A DNA stretch of 64,000 nucleotides, from positions 20,748,467 to 20,812,466 of the forward strand of contig NC_134529.1 in assembly GCF_027942865.1 (NCBI RefSeq), written 5' to 3'. The translations under genes and the position numbers were made by a program. The stretch's first letter is position 1, and each line of letters starts with the position of its first letter. The notes under the pieces were generated by a model, which was not told where the DNA came from, did no database searches, and saw only the letters and a program-made list of their open reading frames with translations. The stretch comes from Odontesthes bonariensis (taxonomy: Eukaryota > Chordata > Actinopteri > Atheriniformes > Atherinopsidae). Positions 12,935 to 26,300 of the stretch are shown one piece after another.

Positions 12935-15900
12935 CTGTGGGTCAAGAATGATAGAAAACCGTTGTAAAAACCTGACTGAAATGACAATTTTCACTCAGCA
13001 ATCCAACAAACCTTTAAATTTGAAATGTGTCCGTGTGTGAACATGTGGAGTTATGTTTGTGAAACGTATTGTCTTTAAATCCTAAAGTTAAATTAGCTTT
13101 CCGTTTGTGTATGTGTTACGAGGCTTCATAACACTGAGTGTGCGTCTGGAGGCTAATATAGGTGGCAGGTATTGCCCCGAGGCCATGACACATTATGCAA
13201 ATTGTAATGTCTGCAAGGCTTTAATATACAGATTCATCTTTTCTATTCTGTCATTTCCATTCGGAGACAGGGGAGCTAGCAGTGAGTGAAAAAAATAGAA
13301 AATTAGAGGTGGGGGGTGGGAGTTAGAAAGGGGCCAGTGAGATGTAGCATCAGAGACAAAGAGAAATACTCAAAAGCAAATATGAATGAAGCATCCATCC
13401 ACATGGAATAAAGCTCTACGTCATCGGTGTGGTACTGAGTACAGTAAAGTGATGTGTTGTGGCCACACACTCGTAAACAAAGAGAACTGGGTGTCACTCA
13501 CTGACAAATTACCCCTTTAAATGGATTGACTTAATATTTCCAAATGAATCTATCAGTCACTGTGGCGTGGCCCTGTCAGCCCGCTTGTGACTTGACTAAA
13601 AAAGAGCCTTGGTGGAGATTCGTCTAATTCAACCCAGGCTTGCCCTGAAGAGGCTGTTCCACAGTCTTGTGTTTGCTAGCAAGGCATCTGCATCTACTTT
13701 ATTATCAGCGGCTACCGCAAGTGGAGTCAAGTTGGTACGGTCCTTCTAAAGCTTGAAGCCCGGAGGGCCAGCACGGAGATGGGTCGTTAAGCTTGCCCAA
13801 AGTTTTATGTGATCAAGAAAATAGACCTTAAGATGGCTGACTGCCTCAAAGTCACCCTTTGATATGGAATGAAAAACACACATGCAGACACTGATACAAG
13901 CTCAGGAGTACAGCTCTTCCTCACTGGAAACATCCACTAATTCACACACACACACACACACTCATTTGTACTGAGGAAACAGATGAGCGAAAGCTGATGT
14001 TGGATCAGTGTCTACTACAGGAAGCTGATTTGGCGGTGTGATTGGTTTGGCTTTCCTCAGGGGAGAGAGGGTCAGAAAAAGTTAATGAGGGGCTCATTTA
14101 CTGATTCTGTCGTTTTTTTCCTCCGCTATTAGCCGTGCTCTGGTGTAGCCGTCACTCTCACCATTTGTGTGGGTTGAGACACGACCCGACGCGCGAGAGC
14201 TCGTGTTTTGCGCACGTGTGCGAGCGTGTCTGTGAACGTCCTTTTTTTTCCGTGCGCGTTTGTGCGTGCCTGGGTGGATGTGTGGGGCGAGTGGCGGGCT
14301 GCATGCCCGTGTTTAGTTTGGCTGAGCTTCACACGGCCGCTTGGCAGCAGAGAGCTGGACAGCTTAACAGCTTGGACGGGGAGAAGAGAGCCAGAGAGGG
14401 GAGGGAGGAGGAGGAGTAGAGGGGTAAGAAGAGAGGTGGAGGGACTTTTAAGGGCCAGGCGCGCTTGGGCACACACACTCACGCACACAGCGGCTATTTA
14501 CATGGCCCTCAGGGACCAAGTTAGGTCTATAGACTTGGGAGCTCTATAATCTCAGACACAGCAGGATCGATATTAAATGAAGATGTGAGACTGGTAGAGG
14601 GATTGATGAGCTAACTTGATTTTCTAAAGATTTTTTTCACCATTTTATCTAAGGTTTTTTTTTCACAACATGCGCTCATGACTATCAGTACAACAGACCC
14701 AATCAAACTCCATCCTCACAACCTTCCAGTCCCCCCCACCCACCCACCCACCACTACAGCAACACATTTGCATCTTGTCATATCTTACACAGGCATGCCA
14801 TATGCTGTTAAAGGAAGCGTGGCAGCTAATAGAGTGGCAGCTGATGGCTGCTGCCTAATGACGGCCAAAGACAAATTTCATCAACTTCCCAAACAAGAAA
14901 GCAAGCAAGAGGGGGGAGAGGGAGAAGCCAGAGAGAGAAAAAGAAGAAGATCAACAGACAGAGATGCATCCTCTCTTCATTTTCCCCTCTCCTATAGACT
15001 TGCACTCATGCTGAGAGAGTGTCACTGCTTAGCACTCCGGCCAATAAAAGCCTTCATTAAAGAACCACGGCGGGCCATGTCATGCCTCAGTTTGTGGTAA
15101 TTACAGCCCTCTGCCTGACACACAGGCAGGGACCCTTCCTCCGCTGACCGCCAAGGTCAACTACCAGTTAGAATAGTTACATTCTCCTCAACACGCAGTC
15201 ACTGATGCTGGACCTAATCGCCCAATTTACTCCACCAGTCCATATGCACACAGACACACAGTCCTGCATGTGTGCGAATAAGGCTGAGATGAGGGGTTAA
15301 ATGAAATGGAGTCGCAGCATGATTCCGTAATACCCCTTTGCAAAGCAAATGTGTTTGGCATAAAAAGGTCTTCAGATTACAATTCTGCTGCCTTAATGCT
15401 GGACAGGACGCAGGGAAAAAAAAAAAAAGGATTCAGTAATACGGTACACTGCATTTTGCTGCTTTTTGTCATTTTGCCAGCAATTTGTAAGCGTTTTAAT
15501 GTAATGGAATTCACCTAAAAAGGTCCATCGGTTATTTTTCTGCCCAGGTGTTCGCCCTGGCAGACTTTCCCATGAAACAGAGGAACATACTACAGATCTG
15601 AGACCAGCTCAGGAGGGCAGCTCTTTGTCCTGCGCAACGAAATGAGGGCGAAGGGCCAGGAGGCCTGGAGGAAGTTATTAAAGCATTGGCACATGCATGG
15701 AGCTGAGGTGGGCCAGTAATAATGCTCTCCCTCTCTCCTGCGTTGTTTTTCTTTTTTTTTTTTTTTAACTAAACCACCGGCCCAATTAACCCAGTCTTCA
15801 GGGACTGAGATCTGAGCTTTACATCAGATTTTATTCTTTCCAGATTGCCTTTTATAGCCATTATTTTGTCTTAAAAAGTACAAACAAAATGCCAGTGAAT

Positions 15901-17004
15901 GAAGGGGAGCCATGGTATTGACTGTTTGCATATGGCCAGTGTAGCAAAAGTGGTGTGAGGCTGGTAGGGTTGACGTAGACATGTGGATTTGTGTTTAATT
16001 TAGGAATTCACATATGCCATCCTTTCAGCCCCAGAGCCTTCATCTAATTTTTATGTGAAACCATGAAGTCCCTCCATTTTCATTACTCTTACATTTTGGG
16101 GGCTTTATCCGAGGAAGGTCTAATTCAGAGGGACTTAAGAAAAAGAGCACAGTAGAAGAACACAATTCCACAGACTTAGTCTTCAACAAGAAACAGGTCT
16201 TCTCAGCAGAGAGAGCGTGTCAGAGAGTGGGTGATAGTGGCAGCTCACCAATGCTAGATTACCTGTCACAAAGCTCAGAGAAAAATAAAACTTAATTGAA
16301 AATAAGGTGCAACTGAATGTGAGCGCACATCTCTTCAAACGTACTGAGTGAGTTGACATCCTGCAGAATGGAGTGGGTAGAATAATGTTGCTTAGGTGTA
16401 GAAACACAAAAGGCCAGTGCAGGTGTTGGTTGTTAACAAGGAGATGACTAGGATGTGCCACAGTAGGTGTCACACAACCGCGTGCGCGTGTGCACACTGT
16501 GACATTCCTGAGGTTCAGGTTCGCTGTGCGGCTCCAACATTCCATCAACGGCGACAGAACGCTACAGCGACAGATTTGCATACAGAACAAAGCTGCCTGC
16601 AGGCAAGGCCACTGGGACACAAACCTGCCCCTACAGTCCCTCTTGTACTCTCTGTGCACACACACACACACACACGCCCTCTCTCTGTACTTACACACAT
16701 GTGCATGCCGGCACAAGCCCTGGGAGTACGTGCATGTGCACCTGTCAGGGGTTAGCTGACACCTCCGCTGCTAGTGAAGCAGCTCCTCATTAGCATGGCT
16801 GTGATCTAGGGGTCCCCAAGGGTCCCAGCCTCCTCACCTCACCCTCTGCCCCCACCCCTCGCACCTCTGCTCCTCTCCGAGTCGTCCCTCCTGCTCTCAC
16901 TCCTCCTTCTCCTTCTCTTTCCACGCTTTTCTCCCCTTGTTTGGTGATGGCTTGTTTGTCATGAAGGAAGCTAATCAGGAGGCCATGCAGATCAACTGTC
17001 TATG

Positions 17005-17040
<36 letters not shown>

Positions 17041-20000
17041 AGCTCGGACAGTAAACTACAGTAGGGCTCCAGCAAGCAGCGGCTGACTGTCACACATGTA
17101 GTAAAAGAAGGAAGGAGATGGAGAGAAAGAAGTAAGAAGAGAGACTGCGGAGGGTGGCAGTAGCAGGCAGGGGGTAAGGCTCTCACACAGTGTGACTGGC
17201 TCCATGCTAACTCAAACCAGCTTTGGCCTGCTAACCATATACATCTGTGAGCCTGCTTGTGTGTGTGTGTGTGCGTCTGAAGTCAATATGACCGGCTGAA
17301 ATGCCTTAGAGCCTGAGAGACTTAAAGAAACAGTGTTCCTTAAAGAGTTTGTGGCAAAGTGAGTTGGACTGAAAGCACAAAATATTGATTCTACCCCTCT
17401 CTTCTTTAACTTTTCATTCATATTTGCATTTTATCATTTTTCTGTCCCCCATTTGTGTCACGCACACACTAAGCACCTGTAAAGCGTATCTTGGTACTCC
17501 ACCCTGACCCTCATGCCTCCTGGGATGAGGGTCAAATGAACAATAAAAAGAGATCAGGTATCTCCGACAAGTTGATCGCAGGCTCGCACACACACACACT
17601 GAGTGGGTCCAGCTGCATAACAATGCACAGTGGACGAGGCTGTTGTGCGGTGCAACTAAGGGTGCACGTTACTGCCGTTAGGCAAACTGTCTGAGTGAGG
17701 GCACAGGGGACATGCTGTGAAAAATAACTGGTGAGACCTCTCTGTCAGTAAAGAGCTATGGCTTTTGGCTCAGGTTCTAGGGCAAAAAGGGAGCAACACA
17801 GACAAAACAGAGAGAATGAGAAGAAAAGGGGGGCTTCATAAAGTGCATTAGCTAAGCTCTCTGTGGCATTTCTCTAAGCCTGACTCATCGCCAGCAACTC
17901 CCAGCCCATGCATGTGTGCGCGCGTGGTAACGGCTGTGTGTTTTCGGGGTTACACGCGCACCTTGTGGGGTCCGCTGTCTGTCATGTGATGCTGACAAAT
18001 GGACGACACTCAATCGTGCTTGCGGTAGAAAGAAGATGTAAGAGAGAGAAGCAAGTTGGAGGAGAGGATTTAAGAAGGAAAGGGGGTGGGACAACCTCAT
18101 GGAGTGGAGAAAAGTTTGAGTGGAAGAAAACAGTAGAGTTAGAACAGCAGCCAGTATGGAAATAAATGTAGAACTGTGTTTTGTTTTTCTTTATCACTGC
18201 TTTTCCATTTTTTGCGGCAAAATTACATCCACTTTAATCTCTCGTTCCATCTCATGCCCATTTTACCATGACACAGCAGCAGGGAAAAGAGATAACATAC
18301 ATTTTTTTTAAAAAGAACAAAAAAAGGAGAACAAGTACCATCATCCCAAGGTACGACCATGGCAGTGGGATACTGAATGAAAAGAAAACTCCACCAGTAA
18401 ATAAGGTGGATATTTGACAGGAAAAAGTGTCCACTGATGCTGCAGATGAGAAGAAAAATCAGCTAAATGCCTCCATGGAAGATGGCGTCAAAACACAAAA
18501 ACTCAGGCTTCTTCGACAGAGAACTGGAGACTGACTCTGTGGAGGCGCATGCTGTTTGTTTAAGGTTTTACATCCAAATGAGCTTCAGATATACAGGCAC
18601 TGAACAGGAAATTGACTTTGACTTGTGAATAATGTGTGACTTCTGTTTTGTGGCTTTCTTCATTTTTTTATATGTCTAATAAATACAGTATATATTGTGT
18701 TTTTGTTAAGGCATATGTTAAACAAAGGAAAGTGTCATATGTGTATGTTGCGCTCTTCTCAATCTGTGATAAGCATGCGTCCTTTTGTGGATGTCTCCAA
18801 GGATGCGCCTTCTGCTCACACCTTTTACAAAAGCTCTTTTGTGCCTCTCTTTGTGTTGTGGAACTGTACTATATGTACTTTGTATATGTTTTTGCATTCT
18901 TATGACCATACCCACTGCTTTATACCTCTTCTCTGGCAGAGTGTCATATAGTTTCAGTAGTGATAATGGCCTCCAGCTGTTTTTTGCCAACTGGAGCTGA
19001 GTAGCCAGTCCCGCTGAATTGGCAGCCCACATGAAGATAAAACCACTGCCCTATATGGCCCACAAGCCCTCCCAACTCACTCAACTCCTTCTTATGGAGG
19101 CGTGAAGTCCACTCCAGTGAACATGGGATGATAATAGTGATCTAATTCATTATTGTGCCTGATAATTAAATTAGTCCACTTAAGGGTATGGGAGGAGACA
19201 TTGCTCTTTCCTCACACTTGGCCCGAAAGTGAAATAAAAAATGTCTGATTTTCAGGAGACAGCACACAGGGATTATCGCATCATTTGACACTCATTTGCA
19301 GGTTGTCTAATTACTGGTAACTAAAGTGAATAAGAAAAGAAAAAGAAAGAAAAAAAATGGACCGCGGACTTTCAGTTTGAACCGTTCGGTTTTGAGGGAG
19401 GACTTGTAGCAGGATGTAGTTATGCATAGAACGCTGAGAGCAAGCGTTCGATGAGCAGACTCAGGCAAAACAGGGGAAACAGCTCACATGGTAAATCCTT
19501 TCAAGGCATTAGTGTTCTCTGTTTTCAGTTTTTTTTTTCCATTACATCGAGAAGATAATTTAGCCCTTTATTTTGGCCCAAAAAAACCCACTAACATGAG
19601 CTAACGTCTATCTTTTGAGTGCAATATGAAAATGTTTAATCCGCGTTCAGTTCTTCACTACGTCCTAAATGTAGAGAGAGAGAGAGAAAAAAAAAGTGAT
19701 GTCCAAGAACAGAAATCAATAGGTCATTTCTGCCATAAAATGTTGTGGCAATACATGATAACCAGAGGCTGGCTGCACCTTCATATTCATCTGAAAAATA
19801 GAACATTGATATTGATGTCGTCATATTACTCTTGACAAAAAAAGGAGCTATTTGCTGAAAAAAATTTTTTTTCCACGTGTCACCGAAACAGATTTTGTAG
19901 CATGACTAAATGTGAGTCCTTTACACCATATACATATGCATTCATTTACTTTCTCCGTGTGCTGAAATCCCCCCAAGATTGAACTCTCCTCTGACATGAC

Positions 20001-20275
20001 AAAAAAAAATAATAATAATCAATTTTAGTCTTTAATGTGAAATAATGTGGCTTTTTCTCCTTGTGTGTTTTTCTTTCTTTTTTTTCTACTCATGTATCAC
20101 TCTTGTTTATGAGCTCTTGTTGTGATCCAGTGAACGCCAGCAGCACAATATTATTAACGTTGCAACGGTCATGTCTCCAGGGGAATTCTGTTCTCTCTCC
20201 TATGTGTCCTGAAACATACCCGGGTGTGTCAAACGGTCTCTTGTCTTGTATCTAACACATAGCCTCAGATTCTGC

Positions 20276-20331
<56 letters not shown>

Positions 20332-23300
20332 TGCAAGCTTGAACATAGATTCACCTCTTAACACCCAACACATATTTATGATGTGACACGATGGGGCTGA
20401 ATTTGGCCCCAGGCCTCCCCCTGTGGCCTCTCCCTCTGTCTCTCCCGCTTTCGCCCTCTCGTTTCTGTCTTTCTTTCTTTCTTTCTTTCTCACTCGTTCT
20501 CCCTTTCTCTCTGTCTCTGGCTGTTATCACGCTGATACATTTCCTGCTCCTGGCACGGCTCCTGCATAGCTTATGGTTAAAGCAAGCTTTCATCTATCCA
20601 CTGCCTCTAGGACACACACACACACACACACACACATATAAACACACTCACACATATGCAGGCGCTGGTATGGGCCAACGCTGCCCCGCCAGACCACAGG
20701 CCCAGACAAGCTCCGCTGGCACCAATCACCCTGATAACATCTTGGGCTTTATTTCATTTTGGCGTGCTCTGCTGTGCTATGGGAAAGACCGGTAAAGAGA
20801 AGAGGGCTTTTTGGAAAAGTATGAAATATGCCAGCATACAGGGAGAGTGTAGCCTCTTAACCTTGAGCGGTTAAGTCCCTTCTGGGCAATGCCATCCATG
20901 GACATGACAGTACAAGCCCTCTCTCATCCAAGAAGACACCCAGAGCTGATTTTCCATCCTTTTCTTTCTTTTAAATTACAAGCTGGTCTTCACAAAATAT
21001 TAAAAAAAGTTAGCTAAAAGTATTCAAAGCACATGTTTAAACACATTCTTTTAATGTATTTTTTTTCCTTTTTCTTATCGAGCACGTATATGATATATAT
21101 ATATATATATATTTTTAATTTAATCTCTCTTGTTTTGGGTTATATGTAATAATGTAAAACTTCCAGCAACAAAATATCTAAAACTAATGCAAATCCGTCT
21201 CAATGGTTTTGCAAACGAGAAAGAAAATGTTAGGGTTAGATCAAAACCGAAAGTAACGATGACCTTTTGTGCCCAAACCTCCGCTTTTCTATTCATTTTT
21301 TCCTCCTTCATACAACTTTATGTGCTGACAGTAAATCGCTAGTGTGAAACAGAAGAAGCTCATTTCAAACATATGTTGTTTGTACTGTAGATATTGCTCT
21401 CATATTTAGGTGACAAACCAACATGAAGGCAGATTATGTTTGTCATGTCTTTGTCTATATAGAGTTCTCTCCCAGTGTAATTGCTCAAGACAAATAAGTG
21501 AACGAAATAGAGGGGCAATCTTGTGGTGAGGTAAAATGTTTCCTCATTTTCTTCTCAAATAATCCTGCCCAAATCAGAGCAGGGTACTAATAAGATAAGA
21601 GGAAAAGACCAACGACAGTTCTCTAACTGCCTAACAAGCACCATCTCTTCTCCTGCTCCGCAAATACTAATAGTAGCCCATTTATTCCCAAAGCCAAACA
21701 TATGGCTGCTTTTCAGTGAAGGACAAAAAATGGGTGTCCTGGTCAGAAAATCTTCCCATTTACTCCTGAAAGGGACATACTGTCTAGTAGTCTGAACAGT
21801 AGCGCATGAGGATTTTGTCTGGTTGAAGATTCTCTGCGGAAAGCTTTGAGAGTGTGAAAAGTTATGTAGCTGAACAGGTTCTCTTTTAGCATTGTGGATG
21901 TGCAAAGCTGTATGTAGACGGGCATACATAAGCTTTCACTATTGTTCAAACATAAATCACAATACTCAGTACGCCTTTTATCAAAAGTTACCACCACAGA
22001 AGGGAAGCAAAGGAGCAGCTTACGCACTGTAACTACAGTGCAGCAGTCAAAATACCTCAATTATAGCTATTTACACAAAGAACAAAAACATATTCACAGA
22101 TTCCCACTGACACAAGACAACTTCATGGTCTCGAGACCGTGAAGTTCACATCCGCACTTCATCGAAAGCTCCGCACAAACAATTGTGTTTGTGTCCAATC
22201 CCATAATGCCATCATCACTCTCCATTCGTAGCAGGGACAGGGTGTGAGGTTTCTTAAGCCTCTTCGGTGAGGCTGTTAAGGAGCAAAGAGTCCACACATC
22301 TGGAAGACACAGTCAGTCAGCACATGCTGAAAGTTAGCGGTGGCGCTCGCAGTCCAAATTAGTGGCGAGTTTTATTCCCCCGCTGTGGTAGGAAAATATC
22401 AAATCTGCTGCCATATGAGTGCCATAAAGCTGGCTGTGGAGTGTTTGAAGCCTTCATGTGGGAGCCTTGAAGCTGTGTGTGTATGTGCACGTGCTTGAGT
22501 GAGTTTGGTGAGAGATGCAGGCCTTAATGGGAGATGAGAGTCATTGTATGCGTTCTTACATGCACATATGCGCTCCGTGTGTGCGGCTCTTTATCGGTGT
22601 GTGCATCTGCGTATGTGTGATTCTGTTGCACGCACATGAGAATGCATCAACGTATATTTGTGTGTGTGTGTGTGTGTGTGTTAGTGTGTGTGGGCAGCTG
22701 TGCCATTTTAGAAGTTCCCTTATAGACCTAGTTGACCCTGCTGCATAGAGCAGACAGACAGACACAAGCAGAGTCAGACGGCCCCTGGGGTGGTCCTGTC
22801 TGAGGCACGGTGTTATGGGCCAACAACTCTAGGGGCCCATACACAGGCAGGAACACGTATACTGTAATTGTACATATACACACACACAGGTCCACGCACA
22901 AATATGTTTGAGAGCCCAAAATGCCCACAGAGAGAACTATAAATGGTTAAAAAAGAAAAAAACTTTTGTTTTCTTTTTCTTTTTTCACTTTTATTCTACA
23001 TGTGCAGATCCAAGGAAACACAGCAAAACATGCTGCTTGCACTTTCATTAATTTGATGGAAAACATTAGATAAACATGAAGTATCTCAGAGGCAACTGAA
23101 AAATTTAATTATTCATTTCACATTCAACCTGCAACTGCCAACAAGTGTGTGTGCAGGCGCAATTTGCAAAGGCACATACGATTATGCATGTACAAACTCT
23201 CAAAATAAAATCCAGAAAATGGGAATAATTGTTTTTTAATTAACTACTTTTTAAGTAATCTAGTCAAATATCTCAAAACTCTAATTTGGACAGGCTTCTG

Positions 23301-26300
23301 TATTCAAAAATTCAAAGCTCTAAAAGCCTGTCTCTATGTTATTAATAAAAAAAACTGTGTATTTAAATGGGGGAGGGATGACTTCTCTTTTCCCACAAAG
23401 ATATAAGGGCAAATGTTCCACTCACAGAAACTAGGAGACAAACACGATTGCAAAAATTAGAAAATGAAAATAGACACATATGCCTACGAGCAGAAATGAG
23501 ATAAATTCCCTGGCAAGGATTCAAAACACTCATGTAAGAACCCATAAACACACACAGGCTGCACCAGAAGACGCTCTTGCACACACTACCTACACAGCTC
23601 CCACCATGTGACCCCTAATCACAACCCCAGAGCTTGGACATCAAATGAGGCAAGTTAAAAAAAAAAAAAAAAATCATCAGGAGTAATTAACGCATTTTCA
23701 TATGCAAATGTGATTAATGCAAAACTACAAAGTCATTATGCAAATCGACTTTTCCTTGAGCCTCTGTACAAATATTCGCAGCTCAAATCAGGGATCAGTC
23801 TCGCCATCTTTTCTTTTTTTATCTCTTACCCCTCTCCCTTTTGCTCTATCTCTCACTCTCGGAGTAGAGATAATACCTAAGTAGCATGTGAAGTTATTTC
23901 TAACTCACGCAGTGTGTGTGTTTTCATGCGATGGGCTGGGGCTATGGCATTACGCCGCCTGCCTACTGATTACTGGCTGCTTGGCACTGGAGCGAGACAG
24001 GGAAGCCGGAGAACAGGGGAAGGTATGAATATGCAAAAGCCTGATTGCTTTTCATGATTAAAGCCTATTTAATATGGAAATGAGAGCAAGCCAGGTGATT
24101 AAAGGAGCACTGGGTGGTGGGGCAAAAAAAAAAAAAGAAGAAGAAAAAAGGGGGGAAAGGAGAAGGGAAAGAAGCGGGACACCTTCAAATCTGCAAGGTT
24201 GGAGAGGTTGTGAAGACTGAAATGTTGCTTTTGTTTCAACTGCAGCAGTGCAACAAGTGAGACTACCTCTTTTTTTTTATCGTTTTTTAGGTTACACCAC
24301 AGGTTTACATCCAGAAACCACAGTGACTCATTTAAAGTGAAAAAAATATCCCTCATTGGCCATCAGCTCAAGAAAAAACAGATCTTATCGCATTAAAAAT
24401 GCTCCTTTGCACTTAACACATTTTCACACCCGCAGACATTTCGTTAGTGCAGGTTTGACAGTTCTAAAGTGGCATTTATCTCAATCTGAATCCTTTGATC
24501 ATAAATCAAGTGCCACTTTGGTTCAGTTGGACGCTATCGGTATCGGTATTGCATTGCAGTTAGCGAGTAGCTGCTTTTGCCCCCAAAAAACAACATGTTG
24601 ATGCAAAAGTTTCAGACCACAAAAGTGACAACAGCGAGTTCTCAGGTGGACGGGGAGAGAGAGCCGGAGAGAGATGTTCACACCGTCTCATGAAATATTT
24701 AGCGTGTGATCTCCATACACAGAGAATGAGACAAAAACAGGAAGAGGGAATGCTTGTCATGATGTGACTTTGCCCCATGGTTTTAAGTGCTCCAAAGGGG
24801 GCTCGGCAGTCGTTCAGAGAACAGTTCAAAGCGGGGCCAGGGTTGTCGCAGTCCCCTAGCGACAGCATCTCGCTTGCGTGATGACATGCATCATTCTTAC
24901 ACAGACACTTCACACACATGTACGGCATATACAAATTTATACAAGGCGTACAAATATAGTCTCATACTCTGACAAAGCCAACACATCTACACACACATAG
25001 TGCATACATCAGCAGGAGAACCTCAGGAGAGAGGGAGAAAAAAAAAAAGAATAGGGCAGAGCAGGGCCATTTTTCATCTACTGTACAAAAAGTATGCGTG
25101 TGCTCACATGCGTGTGTTTGTGTGAGCGTGTTTGCACCGTTTGGGGTTGAATCTGCTGGCCTTGCAGCATGTTTGCAGTTTAAGCAAGCAGGCTGACAGA
25201 CAAAGAGGCCAGACAGGATGTTATAAAACACAGCCAGGTGAAAAAAAACCAAATAAAAAAACAGGAGAGGGGATTAAGCATATGTTATGCATACAGCACA
25301 AGCATTTCATGCATTATTAGCGCACGTACATGTCAATTTGGGTTGTGCTGGTTTGATGCACGCTCTTACATTTTTCACCTATTCTGCAGCTATCGGCTTG
25401 CTTCAAAGCTCCTAAATACCACATGAAGGCAAACTGTAATATTTCCTTTCAATATGTGTGTGCATGTGCGATGTGCTAGTGAGTGCGCCTGTGAGTGTGA
25501 GTGCCTTTAACACTTTGGACTTAATTAGTGCTAATAATGTAATCTAATTTGGTTGAAACTTGAGACTGCCTTGAGTGGCAATCTAATGTGTTGAACAAAG
25601 CTCTCCTCCTTTCTTTCATTTGGGGCTTCGAGTGCTTTCATGTCCTGTTCTCTTAGTGATAAGACTGACTGTCTGTATGACTAACTGACTGTTGCTCTGA
25701 CAGGCTGACTCACCCACTTACTCCGCCTGAATGTTTTCCCTCTGACCAGTTGAACAGACTAAAAATGTAAAATGCACTGAGCCTCTTTTTTCTTCCTGCA
25801 TTTTTTTCCCCCTCATGTTAATGCCAAAGCTGTTGAAAGCTCTTAAAATTCCTCAAGTCTATCTAAAAAAAGAGAAAAATTAACAAAAGCCACATTATTA
25901 TTGATGGATGGTCAGTTATTTCTTTTACTATCAACATATTTCCTGCTGAGAGCAAGCTTGAAAACGACCCTTGCATGTCACTTTTATTCTCTCAAATAGA
26001 CAGTGACACCCAAAACTGTGTTGTCACATATTGTTTCTGATCTCATTTTACTGATTTCCCGCAGTGATAGACGATGGCCACACACAGCTGCTGGCCACAC
26101 ACGAAAAGATGTCTTCACCAGCTTTAGCTCCGAAGTGAACAAAATGTTCAAATCCATAACTTTACGCGCCAGCATGGCCTCCTAGGAATCCAGAAACAAA
26201 AAAAACAAAAAACTAAACAACAGAGCCTTGAGAGTGAAGGAGGCTGATCAAGTGTTGCTTTTCCAAAGTTTGAAAAAGTTTGTTGAAACCGGTACATTTT

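Noticed and set aside
16183..16716. 177-codon minus-strand open frame in the bcl11b intron
   Set aside because: It spans a CA microsatellite, has many Cys and His by chance and no ordered motif, and no plausible splice context.
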